Source: an uncultured Burkholderiales bacterium (GTDB taxonomy: Bacteria; Pseudomonadota; Gammaproteobacteria; Burkholderiales; Burkholderiaceae_C). From it: a stretch of DNA of 64,000 nt. Positions 1 to 8,490 of the stretch are shown here, piece by piece. The stretch spans positions 91,265-155,264 of the forward strand of contig CALBSC010000038.1 of NCBI GenBank assembly GCA_937927685.1. The letters are read 5' to 3'. Below the pieces are notes generated by a model, which searched no databases, was not told where the DNA came from, and was given only the letters and a program-made list of their open reading frames with translations. Numbering within the stretch: the stretch's first letter is position 1; the number at the start of each line of letters is the position of its first letter. Both the position numbers and the translations under genes were made by a program.

Positions 1-142
1 CGTCCCCTTTCATTCACAGAACCCGGTAGATCCTAACCAACTGGTTACTTAATGCAAGTCCAGGAAAATCAGGGTTCACCCTGTAAGCGGTTCTTCCTAC
101 GCCGTGCTGAACGGCATCACCGTGGCTGAGCCCGTCGGCGCG

Positions 143-682
143 TCACGGCGCCTTGGCATCCACCAGGATAAACGCCACCCGCGCCGGCTTGCCCGAGCGG
201 TTGGCCCAGGCGTGGTTCGTGCCCCGCTGAATCAGCACATCGCTGGCACGCAGCACGGTTTCATCCTTGTCCATGATGGCCACGATCTCGCCCTCCAGCA
301 CAATGGCGTAGTCCACCGTGGCCGTGCGGTGCATGCCCGGGTGTTGACCCGGTTGGGGGGCATGATGCGCGTCCCGGTACATGCTGCCGAACGTGGCCTC
401 CAGCATGCGGGCGAGTGCTTGAGGATCCTGGGGCTCCGGGGGAAAGTCGATGATGCGCAGCACCGTGCCACCCGCCGGTGGCGAAACCCCCTGGTGTTGT
501 GCGATCTGGTCCGGTGCACTCACTGACGAGGGGGTGGCTCCGGTACGCCACAAATTGCTGACCCGATAGCCGGGACGCTCAGGCACCACTCGGATGGCCG
601 GAGAGGGGCCGTCCTGGATGATGGAGGACTGGCCCGAGGCGTCGTCACCCGTGAGCACGCGTCGAATGGGCGGGAGGTTCAT
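143..682 (-). CDS. Cupin-domain protein (first of two paralogues)
   Basis: 179 residues with one cupin barrel in the C-terminal half. Motif 1 is HPGMH followed by DYAIVLEGE (about residues 114-131). Motif 2 ends in RGTNHAWANRSGK, giving the usual metal-ligand histidines. The N-terminal 90 residues carry conserved blocks (PGYRVSNLWRTG, RIIDFPPEP) shared with the paralogue at 1715-2269. There is no signal peptide, so it is probably cytoplasmic. It follows a Bug gene with one base between them, so the two are probably cotranscribed. Cupins of this kind may be dioxygenases, isomerases or ligand sensors; the substrate is not readable from sequence. Confidence 0.85.
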   Translation of the reverse strand: MNLPPIRRVLTGDDASGQSSIIQDGPSPAIRVVPERPGYRVSNLWRTGATPSSVSAPDQIAQHQGVSPPAGGTVLRIIDFPPEPQDPQALARMLEATFGSMYRDAHHAPQPGQHPGMHRTATVDYAIVLEGEIVAIMDKDETVLRASDVLIQRGTNHAWANRSGKPARVAFILVDAKAP

Positions 683-683
683 G

Positions 684-1628
684 TCAGTTTTTTTCCAGAT
701 TCAGGCGGGGGATCAGATCGGCGTGCAGCCGATAGGTCTTTTGAATGCGCTCCTTGAACTGTGCAGCGGTCAGGAAGGCCGGTACCTGTTGCAAGGACTG
801 TGCAGATTGCTTGAACCCCTCAGACTCCAGCACCTTCTGACACAGGGTTTGCAGTCGAGCGAGTGTCTCGGGCGGTGTGCCCGCTGGCGCATACACCCCA
901 TTCAGCCCGGGAATGACCGAGGGGTAACCCAGCTCGGTGAGTGAAGGCACCTCGGGCATGGCAGGATGCCGTTTGTCCGAGAGCACGGCCAACACGCGCA
1001 GGCCTTTGCCCTTGATGGAGGACAGCGCCGGGGCCGCAGCGTCGAGCTGCCCGCCCAGGAGTTGAGGCAGCATCGGACCATCACCCTTGAAGGGAATCCC
1101 GTTGAGTTCGATGCCGAGCTCTTTTTCGACCGCGGCCACACCCAGGTGCGGCACCGATCCGTTGCCGGCATGGCCGTAAGAGATCGTCCCCGGTGCTGCC
1201 TTGGCACGGGCCACCAGTTCCTGCATCGTCTTGATGGGGGATTCCGGTCGGACCGCCAGGGTGAAGACGTTTTCAAACACCTGACACACCGGCTCGACCT
1301 GGTCGTGGCGAAACGGCATGGTCTTCATCAGGAACGGGGAATTGGTCAAGGCCGATGCCGGGGAGAACACCAGGGTCTGTCCATCCGGGGCGGCACGCGT
1401 CAAGGCGGTGAAGCCAATCGTGCCGGCGCCACCATCACGGTTGACCACCACCCAATTTTGTCCGGTGATCTGCGAAGCCTCACGTGCAAAGGCGCGGCCG
1501 ATGGCATCCACTCCGCCACCAGCAGCATACGGCAGGATGACTTCCACGTTGCGCTTGTCCTGCGCCGTCACGCCCGTGACGCCGCACAGGATCAGCAAAC
1601 TCATCAAGGTATGTTTCATGGTCATCAC
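684..1628 (-). CDS. Bug/TctC-family periplasmic binding protein 1
   Basis: About 314 residues. A signal peptide ends near VTAQ, and the Bug core follows: PYAAGGGVDAIGR, then VNRDGGAGTIG and APDGQTL, then the C-terminal EVPSLTELG and PAGTPPE blocks. In this family (solute-binding component of tripartite tricarboxylate transporters) such proteins bind small carboxylates or amides in the periplasm. The frame can start at GTG 1628, ATG 1625 or ATG 1619, and the signal peptide fits any of them. It departs from the usual family pattern by having NVEVILPY where most have a Pro-Ile/Val-(K/R) strand. It is placed between two cupin genes and the cognate membrane subunits are not nearby. Confidence 0.9.
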   Translation of the reverse strand: MMTMKHTLMSLLILCGVTGVTAQDKRNVEVILPYAAGGGVDAIGRAFAREASQITGQNWVVVNRDGGAGTIGFTALTRAAPDGQTLVFSPASALTNSPFLMKTMPFRHDQVEPVCQVFENVFTLAVRPESPIKTMQELVARAKAAPGTISYGHAGNGSVPHLGVAAVEKELGIELNGIPFKGDGPMLPQLLGGQLDAAAPALSSIKGKGLRVLAVLSDKRHPAMPEVPSLTELGYPSVIPGLNGVYAPAGTPPETLARLQTLCQKVLESEGFKQSAQSLQQVPAFLTAAQFKERIQKTYRLHADLIPRLNLEKN

Positions 1629-1714
1629 GCTGTGATCAAAGTCGAAATTGTTCCAGCAGGAAGGTCAGCTATGCAGATCGAGGAAGCAGGCTCCACCCGT
1701 CGTGAAGGACTCAG

Positions 1715-2269
1715 TCACGACTCGTGATCACGCGCAGCGTCGATGAGCACAAATGCAATCCGGGCAGGCTTGCCAGAGCGGTTGGCCCAGGCGTGGTTGG
1801 TGCCGCGCTGGATCAGGATGTCGCCGGCACGCAGAATGGTCTCCTCACCCTCCATGATCGCGGTGATCTCCCCGGCCAGCATGATGGCGTAATCAATGGT
1901 GTCTGTTTTGTGCATGCCGGGATGGTCATGCGGCTTGAGGGTGTGGTCCGCATCCGGAAACAGACTCGCAAAGGTGGCAGCCTGCATGCGCTGCACTTCT
2001 TCCGGGTTGGTCGGCTCGGGCGGATAGTCAATGACGCGCACCACAGTGCCCCGAGTGGGCGGCAACACACCTTGTTGGTCGAGGATGCTGTCGGGGGCAT
2101 GGATGCCCGATGGTGAAGCACCCGTTCGCCAGACGTTGGTCACGCGGTACCCCGGGCGAGCCGGGACCACCTTGACAGCGGGAGACGGCGCATCCTCCAC
2201 GAAAATGGCCCGGCCTTGCGCATCTTCACCGGTCACCACGCGCCGCACGGGCGGAAACAATTCACTCAT
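1715..2269 (-). CDS. Cupin-domain protein (second paralogue)
   Basis: 184 residues, clearly paralogous to the cupin at 143-682 over its whole length. Shared blocks include PGYRVTNVWRTGASPSG, RVIDYPPEPTNP and the cupin motif 2 GDILIQRGTNHAWAN. The DNA for motif 2 is nearly identical in the two genes (about 188-222 and 1770-1803). Motif 1 is HDHPGMHKTDTIDY, with D where many cupins have the glutamate ligand. It is followed on the same strand by Bug 1 and preceded by Bug 2. No secretion signal is visible. Possible roles are a metal-dependent oxygenase or isomerase acting on what the neighbouring binding proteins deliver; this is inferred from position only. Confidence 0.85.
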   Translation of the reverse strand: MSELFPPVRRVVTGEDAQGRAIFVEDAPSPAVKVVPARPGYRVTNVWRTGASPSGIHAPDSILDQQGVLPPTRGTVVRVIDYPPEPTNPEEVQRMQAATFASLFPDADHTLKPHDHPGMHKTDTIDYAIMLAGEITAIMEGEETILRAGDILIQRGTNHAWANRSGKPARIAFVLIDAARDHES

Positions 2270-2308
2270 CTTCAGGTCTCCTGCTCAGAACCGGGTTGAA
2301 TCGGGGAC

Positions 2309-3271
2309 TCATTCGGCTTTGACGCCGGTTTCACGCACCACCGTGCCCCACTTGGTAATTTCCTGCTTGATGTAGCGCGCAAAGGACTCGGGGCTACCTC
2401 CCACCGGGTCAAACCCCAGGGCGGCCAACTGCTCGCGCACAGCGGACTGCTGCAACAGCGATTCAATGTCGGCATGGATGCGGGTCACCACGGCTTTGGG
2501 CGTGCCGGTCGGCACAAACACCCCCACCCAGGTGTAGTCCTCAAACCCGGCAAAGCCTGACTCAGCCACCGTGGGCACTTCAGGCAGGGCACCGGTGCGT
2601 TTGACGCTGGTCACCGCCAGGCCCTGCAGCTTGCCCCCTTTGATCAGCGACACCGCTGCGGGCATGGCCACGCTGGCAAACTGAATCTCACCGGTCAGCG
2701 CTCCATTCAATGCCGGGCCTGCGCCCTTGTAAGGGGCATGCAGGATGGGCGTCCTGGCCAGCACCTTGAACAAGTACTCGGCCGACAGGTGCGGGGTGGT
2801 CCCGGCACCCGGTGAGCCGTAACTCATCTTCCCCGACTTGGCCGCCTCCAGCGCTTCGCGCAGGTTTTTGGCCTGCAGGGAGGTCCCCGCAACAATGATG
2901 TTGGGGCTGTTGGCCACGTTGACCACGCCCACCAGGTCTTTTTCGAGGTTGTAGCCGGCCGTGGGGTACAGGCTGGCGTTAACGGCCATCGAGCTGGTGT
3001 TGATGAGGACGGTGTAGCCGTCCGGCGCAGACTTGGCCACTTGCGCACTGCCCACATTCCCACTCGCTCCTGCCCGGTTCTCCACCACCACGGGTTGTTT
3101 CCACAGGTCCGAGAGCTTTTCGCTGAGCAAACGCGCAATGATGTCGGTCGGCCCCCCGGGCGCATAGGGCACCACGAACCGCACCGGTTTGTCGGGAAAG
3201 GACTGGGCCCCCACGGACGTGCCGATCAGGGCGGCCAGCACGCACATCATCACGCGGCGCAAGAATTTCAT
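2309..3271 (-). CDS. Bug/TctC-family periplasmic binding protein 2
   Basis: About 320 residues. A signal peptide MKFLRRVMMCVLAALIGTSVGAQ is followed by FPDKPVRFVVPYAPGGPTDIIAR, VVENRAGASGN and the C-terminal EVPTVAESGFAGFE block. I chose ATG 3271 rather than GTG 3277 because a GAGGTG ribosome-binding sequence sits directly before it and the signal peptide begins cleanly there. The fumarylacetoacetase gene ends 7 bases upstream, so the pair is almost certainly cotranscribed. Although flanked by paralogous cupins, this protein is not close to Bug 1, so the locus is not a simple duplication of a cupin-Bug unit. Confidence 0.92.
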   Translation of the reverse strand: MKFLRRVMMCVLAALIGTSVGAQSFPDKPVRFVVPYAPGGPTDIIARLLSEKLSDLWKQPVVVENRAGASGNVGSAQVAKSAPDGYTVLINTSSMAVNASLYPTAGYNLEKDLVGVVNVANSPNIIVAGTSLQAKNLREALEAAKSGKMSYGSPGAGTTPHLSAEYLFKVLARTPILHAPYKGAGPALNGALTGEIQFASVAMPAAVSLIKGGKLQGLAVTSVKRTGALPEVPTVAESGFAGFEDYTWVGVFVPTGTPKAVVTRIHADIESLLQQSAVREQLAALGFDPVGGSPESFARYIKQEITKWGTVVRETGVKAE

Positions 3272-3278
3272 GATCACC

Positions 3279-4586
3279 TCAATTCACCACACGACCACGG
3301 CAACTGCCGAATCCGATGGACACAAAGCCAGGGGCCTCGCATCGGGCCTGAAAGCACACCTCGTCCCCGGCGTGCAGATACTGACGTTGTTCACCGGTGG
3401 GCAGTTCAACGGGTTGCCGACCATCCAGGGTGATTTCTTTCATGCAGCCCAACTCGTCCTGAACGGGGCCTGACACCGTGCCACTGCCGAACAAATCGCC
3501 GGGCACGATGTTGCAACCATTGCTCGTCTGGTGCGCCAGCATTTGGAAAATGGTCCAGTACTGGTCTTTGAATCGCGGACGACTGATGACGTGGGGAGCC
3601 AGACCCTGCTCGCGCATGGCCGGACTCAGCAGGCTGATGTCCAGTTTCAGGTCAATGCCGCCCCAACGCCGATCTGTCTCGTGGTTCAAGTACGGCAGGA
3701 GTGCGGGTGCATCATCGCCACGGGAAGCCGCCGGCACCCGGAATGGCGCCAGCGCCTCGAGGGTCACCACCCAGGGCGACAAGGTGCTCATGAAGCTTTT
3801 GGCCAGGAACGGCCCCAGCGGCAGGCTCTCCCAGGTTTGCATGTCACGCGCCGACCAGTCGTTCAGCAAGGACAGGCCAAAAACATGTTGCGCCGCGTTT
3901 TCAAGCGCCACGGTGCTCCCCAGTGAACTTCCCTGCCCCACATAAAAACCCACCTCGCACTCAAAGTCCAGGCACTGGCTGGGTTCATAACGCGGAAGCG
4001 ATTCACCAGCGGGCTTGATTTGACCCGAAGGACGGATACACGGCGTGTCACTCACCACCAGGGATGACACCCGGCTGTGATAAGCGACAGGCAAATGCTT
4101 GAAGTTGGGCAGCAGCGGATTGTCGGGACGCGACAGCCGCCCTGAGTTGGTGGCGTGGTGGATCGAGGTGAAAAAGTCGCTGAAGTCACCCACCTGTGCG
4201 GGCAAGGTCATGGTCATTTGTGTCAAGGGCGCGAGGCACTGCGCCAGTTTGTCCTGATGCGGCGAGTCCGAACTCAGCAAGGCTGACAAGGCGTGACGCA
4301 AGGCCGAGGCATGCGGCGCTCCCAACCCCATCAAGTCGTTCAAACGTCCGCTGCGACACGATTCGGCCGCCTCGGCGGACAGCCCTTGGAACAGGCCCAG
4401 GTCCAGCACATGACAGATATCCAGCACGTGGTCACCAATGGCCGTGAGCACCCGACGTGGGCCCGTTGTGCCATGGATCCCCACGCCCAGGGGCAGGTTC
4501 TGAATGGGAAACTCGGTGTCGGCTCGGTTGGCGCTCGCCACCCAGCTGCGCAGGGCGGGGTTATGGGTCGGGTTGATCAGGCTCAT
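3279..4586 (-). CDS. fahA: Fumarylacetoacetase
   Basis: 435 residues, close to the usual bacterial fumarylacetoacetase length. It hydrolyses fumarylacetoacetate to fumarate and acetoacetate, the last step of the homogentisate (tyrosine/phenylalanine) route. Hallmarks seen include the N-terminal SH3-like domain, DFFTSIHHATN with the catalytic His, LPVAYHSR, the metal ligands in DFECEVGF, LLNDWSARD with metal Asp and Arg, LGPFLAKSF with the catalytic Lys, and SGTVSGP. I start at ATG 4586 (MSLINPTHNP) because the 14 extra codons upstream are not family-like. No homogentisate dioxygenase (hmgA) is in the window, so here it may serve another acylpyruvate-type substrate. Confidence 0.93.
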   Translation of the reverse strand: MSLINPTHNPALRSWVASANRADTEFPIQNLPLGVGIHGTTGPRRVLTAIGDHVLDICHVLDLGLFQGLSAEAAESCRSGRLNDLMGLGAPHASALRHALSALLSSDSPHQDKLAQCLAPLTQMTMTLPAQVGDFSDFFTSIHHATNSGRLSRPDNPLLPNFKHLPVAYHSRVSSLVVSDTPCIRPSGQIKPAGESLPRYEPSQCLDFECEVGFYVGQGSSLGSTVALENAAQHVFGLSLLNDWSARDMQTWESLPLGPFLAKSFMSTLSPWVVTLEALAPFRVPAASRGDDAPALLPYLNHETDRRWGGIDLKLDISLLSPAMREQGLAPHVISRPRFKDQYWTIFQMLAHQTSNGCNIVPGDLFGSGTVSGPVQDELGCMKEITLDGRQPVELPTGEQRQYLHAGDEVCFQARCEAPGFVSIGFGSCRGRVVN

Positions 4587-4684
4587 CGGGGCATCGTAGG
4601 TGTGGACCTGGAGACCGTCAACACACAATCGACAGAAGGCGTCGCCAAGTTGATTCGCGCGGCATCACCTGGCGCCACCCGGCG

Positions 4685-5659
4685 TCAATCCCCGACGATC
4701 TTGCGCTCACGGATGATGGCACCAAAACGTGCCGAGTCCTCGCTGGCTTTGGCGGCAAATTCGGCCGCACTGATCGCCAGCGATTCACCACCCAGGGCCT
4801 GGATGCGTTCGCGCACCGCCGGCAAACCCAGCGTGCGGTTGATTTCCCGGTTCAGCCGGCTCACCACGTCGGCCGGCGTGCCCGCAGGGGCGTAGAAGCC
4901 AAACACGGTGTCGGCATCAAAGCCTTTGAGACCGGCCTCGTCCAGGGTGGGCACTTGCGGGAACAGGGGCGAACGTTTGGGGCTGCCCACCGCCAACAGC
5001 TTCAACTTGCCCGCGCGGACCTGGTTCAGGCCAATGCCCGGATCAAAATAAAAATCCAGCTGCCCCGCCAGCAAATCCTGCAATGCGGGCGCCGCGCCGC
5101 GGTAAGGCACATGCACGGCAAACAGACCCGCCTGGCTCTTCATCATCTCGGCGGCCAGGTGAGGAGAGCTGCCGTTACCCGCCGACCCAAAGGTGAGCTG
5201 GCCCGGGTTGGCTTTGGCATAAGCCAGAAACTGCTGCACGTTGTCCACGGGCAGTGAGGGCTTGACCACCAGGAACACCAGCACGCGCGCGGCTGCCGCC
5301 ACCGGCGTCAGATCCTTGGCCGGATCAAAGGACATGCGGGCATAGATGTGCGGATTGACGGACACCATGCCCCCTGAACTCATGAGCAGGGTGTAGCCAT
5401 CGGCCGCAGACTTGGCCACCACCTCTCCGCCCAGATTGCCATTGGCGCCGGCGCGGTTTTCAATGACAACCGGTTGACCCAGGGACTCGGACAGGGGTTG
5501 CCCGATGACCCTGGCAATCTGATCCGCCGCGCCACCCGGTGGGAAGTTGACCACCACCCGGATGGGCTTGGCAGGCCAGGTCTGCGCCAGTGAGACCGTG
5601 GCCAACAGGCCCAACAGGCTGGCCAGTGCGACGCGGCGTATCAATCGGCAATCGGACAT
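4685..5659 (-). CDS. Bug/TctC-family periplasmic binding protein 3
   Basis: 324 residues. The signal peptide ends at SLAQTWPAK, then come VVNFPPGGAADQIAR, VIENRAGANGN, GSAGNGSSPHLA and VPYRGAAPA. ATG 5659 is supported by an AGGAG sequence seven bases upstream. It lies between an alpha/beta hydrolase gene (ending 28 bases upstream) and fumarylacetoacetase (starting about 100 bases downstream). The ligand pocket loop FPPGGAADQ differs from the other copies here, which suggests a different ligand. Confidence 0.92.
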   Translation of the reverse strand: MSDCRLIRRVALASLLGLLATVSLAQTWPAKPIRVVVNFPPGGAADQIARVIGQPLSESLGQPVVIENRAGANGNLGGEVVAKSAADGYTLLMSSGGMVSVNPHIYARMSFDPAKDLTPVAAAARVLVFLVVKPSLPVDNVQQFLAYAKANPGQLTFGSAGNGSSPHLAAEMMKSQAGLFAVHVPYRGAAPALQDLLAGQLDFYFDPGIGLNQVRAGKLKLLAVGSPKRSPLFPQVPTLDEAGLKGFDADTVFGFYAPAGTPADVVSRLNREINRTLGLPAVRERIQALGGESLAISAAEFAAKASEDSARFGAIIRERKIVGD

Positions 5660-5687
5660 GAATATCTCCTGAGGAATCGATGTCGAA

Positions 5688-6458
5688 TTATGCGACCGAG
5701 CCCACGGGGTCCCGCATGAACTGCTCCATCAGCGTCACCAGGAATGCAGGCGTTTCCACCATGGGGTAATGGCCTGAATTGGGCAGCAACTCGATGTGTA
5801 CATGCGGATACAACTGGGGATACACGGCCCGGACCATGTCTTCGCTCACGCCACCATCATGCTCTCCCACCAACACCAGCAGCGGGGCCTTGAGTTCGCC
5901 AGCGCGGCTCGAAAAATCGGTCGCGGTGAAGGCCTTGAGGTAGTGGCCAAACACGTCCGGGGACACGGTGGATCGCATGTGTTGCAGCACGCGCAACGTC
6001 ATCGTGGGCGTGAGACGCTGACCCAATGAGGTGGCAATCACACCGCAGGCCGCTTCGTCGTTGTGGGCTGCCGCCTCGAAAAACGCCAGCACATCCGGTG
6101 GCAACGGCGCACCGGTGGCAGGCACAGGCGTCACCCCCACCACGGAGCGCACACGATCTGGAACCTCAATCGCCACCTTCTGTGCCGCCATGCCGCCCAT
6201 GGAATGGCCTACCACCGAGAATTGTGCCCACCCCAGATGATCGGCCAGGGCAATGGCATCCTGCGCCATCTCGTCCATGCTGTGATCACCCGGGAGGTCC
6301 CGGGAGGCTCCGTATCCGCGGTAATCCAAAAATGCATACGTGAAGTGCTGCACATCGAGCAAGGGATACGTGGGCTGCCACACCTGATGGTCCCCGAACC
6401 AGCCATGCAGGACCACCACGTGATGGTCTCCCGTTCCCTTGATGTCGTGTGCCACCAT
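5688..6458 (-). CDS. Alpha/beta hydrolase with canonical triad
   Basis: 256 residues from ATG 6458, chosen because GAGGAGA lies a few bases upstream; an in-frame codon at 6479 has no such site. The fold is classical: VVVLHGWFGD oxyanion loop, DYRGYGAS, nucleophile elbow VVGHSMGG (Ser), acid in LVGEHDGG, and catalytic His in NSGHYP. The closest functional classes are carbon-carbon bond hydrolases, lactonases and esterases of aromatic catabolism, but the substrate cannot be fixed. It is cytoplasmic, with no signal peptide. It lies between Bug 4, which ends 22 bases upstream, and Bug 3. Confidence 0.88.
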   Translation of the reverse strand: MVAHDIKGTGDHHVVVLHGWFGDHQVWQPTYPLLDVQHFTYAFLDYRGYGASRDLPGDHSMDEMAQDAIALADHLGWAQFSVVGHSMGGMAAQKVAIEVPDRVRSVVGVTPVPATGAPLPPDVLAFFEAAAHNDEAACGVIATSLGQRLTPTMTLRVLQHMRSTVSPDVFGHYLKAFTATDFSSRAGELKAPLLVLVGEHDGGVSEDMVRAVYPQLYPHVHIELLPNSGHYPMVETPAFLVTLMEQFMRDPVGSVA

Positions 6459-6480
6459 GCTGTCTCTCCTCGTGTTCAAG

Positions 6481-7464
6481 TCAATCGGCCTGGATGTTGG
6501 CCTGCCGGACGAGCCGCACCCACTGTGCCTGCTCGCGCTGGATCAGCTCACGAAACGCCCCGGCTCCCGTGGGCATGGGGTGGATGCCCTTGGCCACCAA
6601 CTGGGCCTGAATATCCGGTTGCGACAAGGCCCATTGAAAGTCCTGGGTAATGCGCTGGGCCACGTCAGTCGGGGTTCCCGCGGGCGCATTCAGGCCAAAC
6701 CACAACGCGGAATCAAAGCCGGCAATACCGGCCTGGGCCAGGGTGGGCACATCGGGCCAATCGGTCAGCCGTGCGCGGCCAATCACCCCCAGTGCCCGCA
6801 GCTTGCCACTCTTGACCAGCCCCAGCACAGGGGTCACGGGCGAAAACGCCACGTCCACGGTGGATGACATCACGTCGCTCAAGGCTTGGGTGCTGCCCTT
6901 GTAGGGCACATGGATCAATTTCACGCCGGCCGACTGGTTGAACAACTCGCCATACAAATGGGTGAAGGTGCCATTACCCGACGAAGCGAAGGACATGCGT
7001 GCGGGCGCTGACCTGGCGGCACTGATCAAATCAGCCAGCTGGCGTGAACTGGAGCTGCCGGAGGTCACCAGCACCACCGGGTTGTCGGCCAGCAGGGTCA
7101 GGGGCATGAGGTCGCCCAGAAAGTCGACTTTCTGCGGCGTCGGCAAACTCGCGTTGATGACATTCGCGCTGGTACTCAACAGCAAGGTGTAGCCATCTGC
7201 GGGGGCCTTGGCCACCGCTTCGGCAGCCAGACTGCTTCCAGCGCCGGGACGGTTGTCCACCACCACCGGCTGGCCCCAGCGCTCGCTCAGTTTGGGCGCC
7301 AGCAGTCGCAGCAGCACATCGCCCGTGGTGCCCGGCGTGAAACCGATCAGGATACGGACGGGGCGTTCAGGAAATGCCGCCGAGGCCACGGACAGACCGG
7401 CCAGCAAACACAGTCCCACCAGCCATCGGCGCCATGCCATGTTGTGTCGTGAGTTGTAGAACAT
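6481..7464 (-). CDS. Bug/TctC-family periplasmic binding protein 4
   Basis: 327 residues. Its ATG overlaps the stop of the upstream enoyl-CoA hydratase gene as TGATG (one shared base), so translation is probably coupled. A second ATG at 7440 would also give a good signal peptide (MAWRRWLVGLCLLAG...ASAAFPERP). Core blocks are IGFTPGTTGDVLLR, VVDNRPGAGSSLAAEAVAK, SSGNGTFTHLYGE and VPYKGSTQALSDV. The substrate loop is unusual in having PGTTGD instead of PGG-D, meaning the second glycine of the pocket is lost. Confidence 0.92.
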   Translation of the reverse strand: MFYNSRHNMAWRRWLVGLCLLAGLSVASAAFPERPVRILIGFTPGTTGDVLLRLLAPKLSERWGQPVVVDNRPGAGSSLAAEAVAKAPADGYTLLLSTSANVINASLPTPQKVDFLGDLMPLTLLADNPVVLVTSGSSSSRQLADLISAARSAPARMSFASSGNGTFTHLYGELFNQSAGVKLIHVPYKGSTQALSDVMSSTVDVAFSPVTPVLGLVKSGKLRALGVIGRARLTDWPDVPTLAQAGIAGFDSALWFGLNAPAGTPTDVAQRITQDFQWALSQPDIQAQLVAKGIHPMPTGAGAFRELIQREQAQWVRLVRQANIQAD

Positions 7465-8201
7465 CAGCGTGCAGCCAGAACTTGTGCCAGACTCTGCGCC
7501 CCTTCGCGGGCCGCAGCGCCCATGTCATGGCGGGGGGCTTGGGCCAGATAGCGCTTGACCGCCCGAACGGCCGGGTCCGGAAAGCCCAACATCTTGTCCA
7601 CGAGTGCCTGCACCACGGTGTCGACTTGCGCGGCCGGACAAGACTCGCCCACCAGCCCCCAGGACATGGCACGCGCCACATCCAGTTCACCCGCCGTCAA
7701 CACCAGATGCGACAACGCCTGCGCGGGCATTCGGTCAAGCAAGGGGGCCATGGCCAGGCAAGGCGGAATACCGCGTTCGAGTTCGCGCAACCGGAAACGG
7801 CTGTCCTCAGCGGCCACGGCCACATCCGCCACGGCAGCCAGCACCAGGCCAATGCCCCAGGTTCGCCCCTGCACGGCACACAGCAGCGGCACCGGACATG
7901 CCAGGATGGCATCGATCAACGCCAGCACAGGCGCTGCGTCATCGCGCAGCACTTGCTCGGGGGTGGTTTTCGAGCCCACGGGGGGGGGCGGCATGTCACG
8001 ACCCAGGCAGAAGTCGGGGCCCCTGGCGCGCAGGACCAGCAAGCGACTTGAGCGGGAGGCGACCTGCACACTGGCGGTGAGTGCCTCCAGCATGCCGTTG
8101 CTCATGCGGTTGTCCTGGTCCGCCCGGTCCAGCGTGACATGCAGCACCTCACCCACGCGCACCGTGTGCACATGGGGATGGCTGGGTAAATCCATGTTCA
8201 T
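7464..8201 (-). CDS. Enoyl-CoA hydratase/isomerase family protein
   Basis: 245 residues of crotonase fold. The N-terminal strand is VLHVTLDRADQDNRMSNGM, the CoA/oxyanion region is FCLGRDM, the second oxyanion helix is GRTWGIGLVLAAVADVAVA, and FRLRELERGIPP follows. In classical hydratases two glutamates act (144 and 164 in the rat enzyme). Here the first position falls on Val (GLVLAA) and only the second, in REL, is kept, so a standard syn-hydration is less likely than isomerase, hydrolase or decarboxylase chemistry. It is first in a run of genes read leftward and coupled to Bug 4. Confidence 0.85.
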   Translation of the reverse strand: MNMDLPSHPHVHTVRVGEVLHVTLDRADQDNRMSNGMLEALTASVQVASRSSRLLVLRARGPDFCLGRDMPPPPVGSKTTPEQVLRDDAAPVLALIDAILACPVPLLCAVQGRTWGIGLVLAAVADVAVAAEDSRFRLRELERGIPPCLAMAPLLDRMPAQALSHLVLTAGELDVARAMSWGLVGESCPAAQVDTVVQALVDKMLGFPDPAVRAVKRYLAQAPRHDMGAAAREGAQSLAQVLAAR

Positions 8202-8490
8202 CCCTTATTCATTCAGCAGCGGTCTGCAGCGTCGGTGGCAACAGGCTGCGCTCGATCCAGGGGCATCCCCCGACAGCCGGATTTCAACGAGTGCGCCTCC
8301 CGGTGCTCGATCGCTGCGCAATCGAGTGGTAGTGAATCTATGCCGGGCGCACACATCCTGCATTGGTAAAACCCCTTGAATTGCGCCGACAATGCCTTGA
8401 AAATAGTCCGATCCAGTCACCTGGGGCACTCCAGAGGCTCTCCCGGGGTCTGACATCAAGCGTGGCCAGACACCCCCAACACCTGAAACC
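8202..8490. other. Divergent intergenic region
   Basis: This 289-base gap separates the leftward enoyl-CoA hydratase gene from the rightward lipoprotein gene and must carry promoters for both. It contains a 6-bp inverted repeat, CTCGAT-N9-ATCGAG (8306-8326), that could be an operator. A loose GG-N10-GC pattern near 8430 is too poor to call a sigma-54 promoter. No gene is seen. Confidence 0.4.

Noticed and set aside
143..3271. Tandem duplication of a whole cupin-Bug unit
   Set aside because: The cupins are close paralogues but the two Bug proteins differ throughout, so the unit did not duplicate as one block recently.
8425..8445. Sigma-54 promoter before the lipoprotein gene
   Set aside because: GGGCAC-N5-AGGCT has the spacing but misses the TTGC core; too weak to call.
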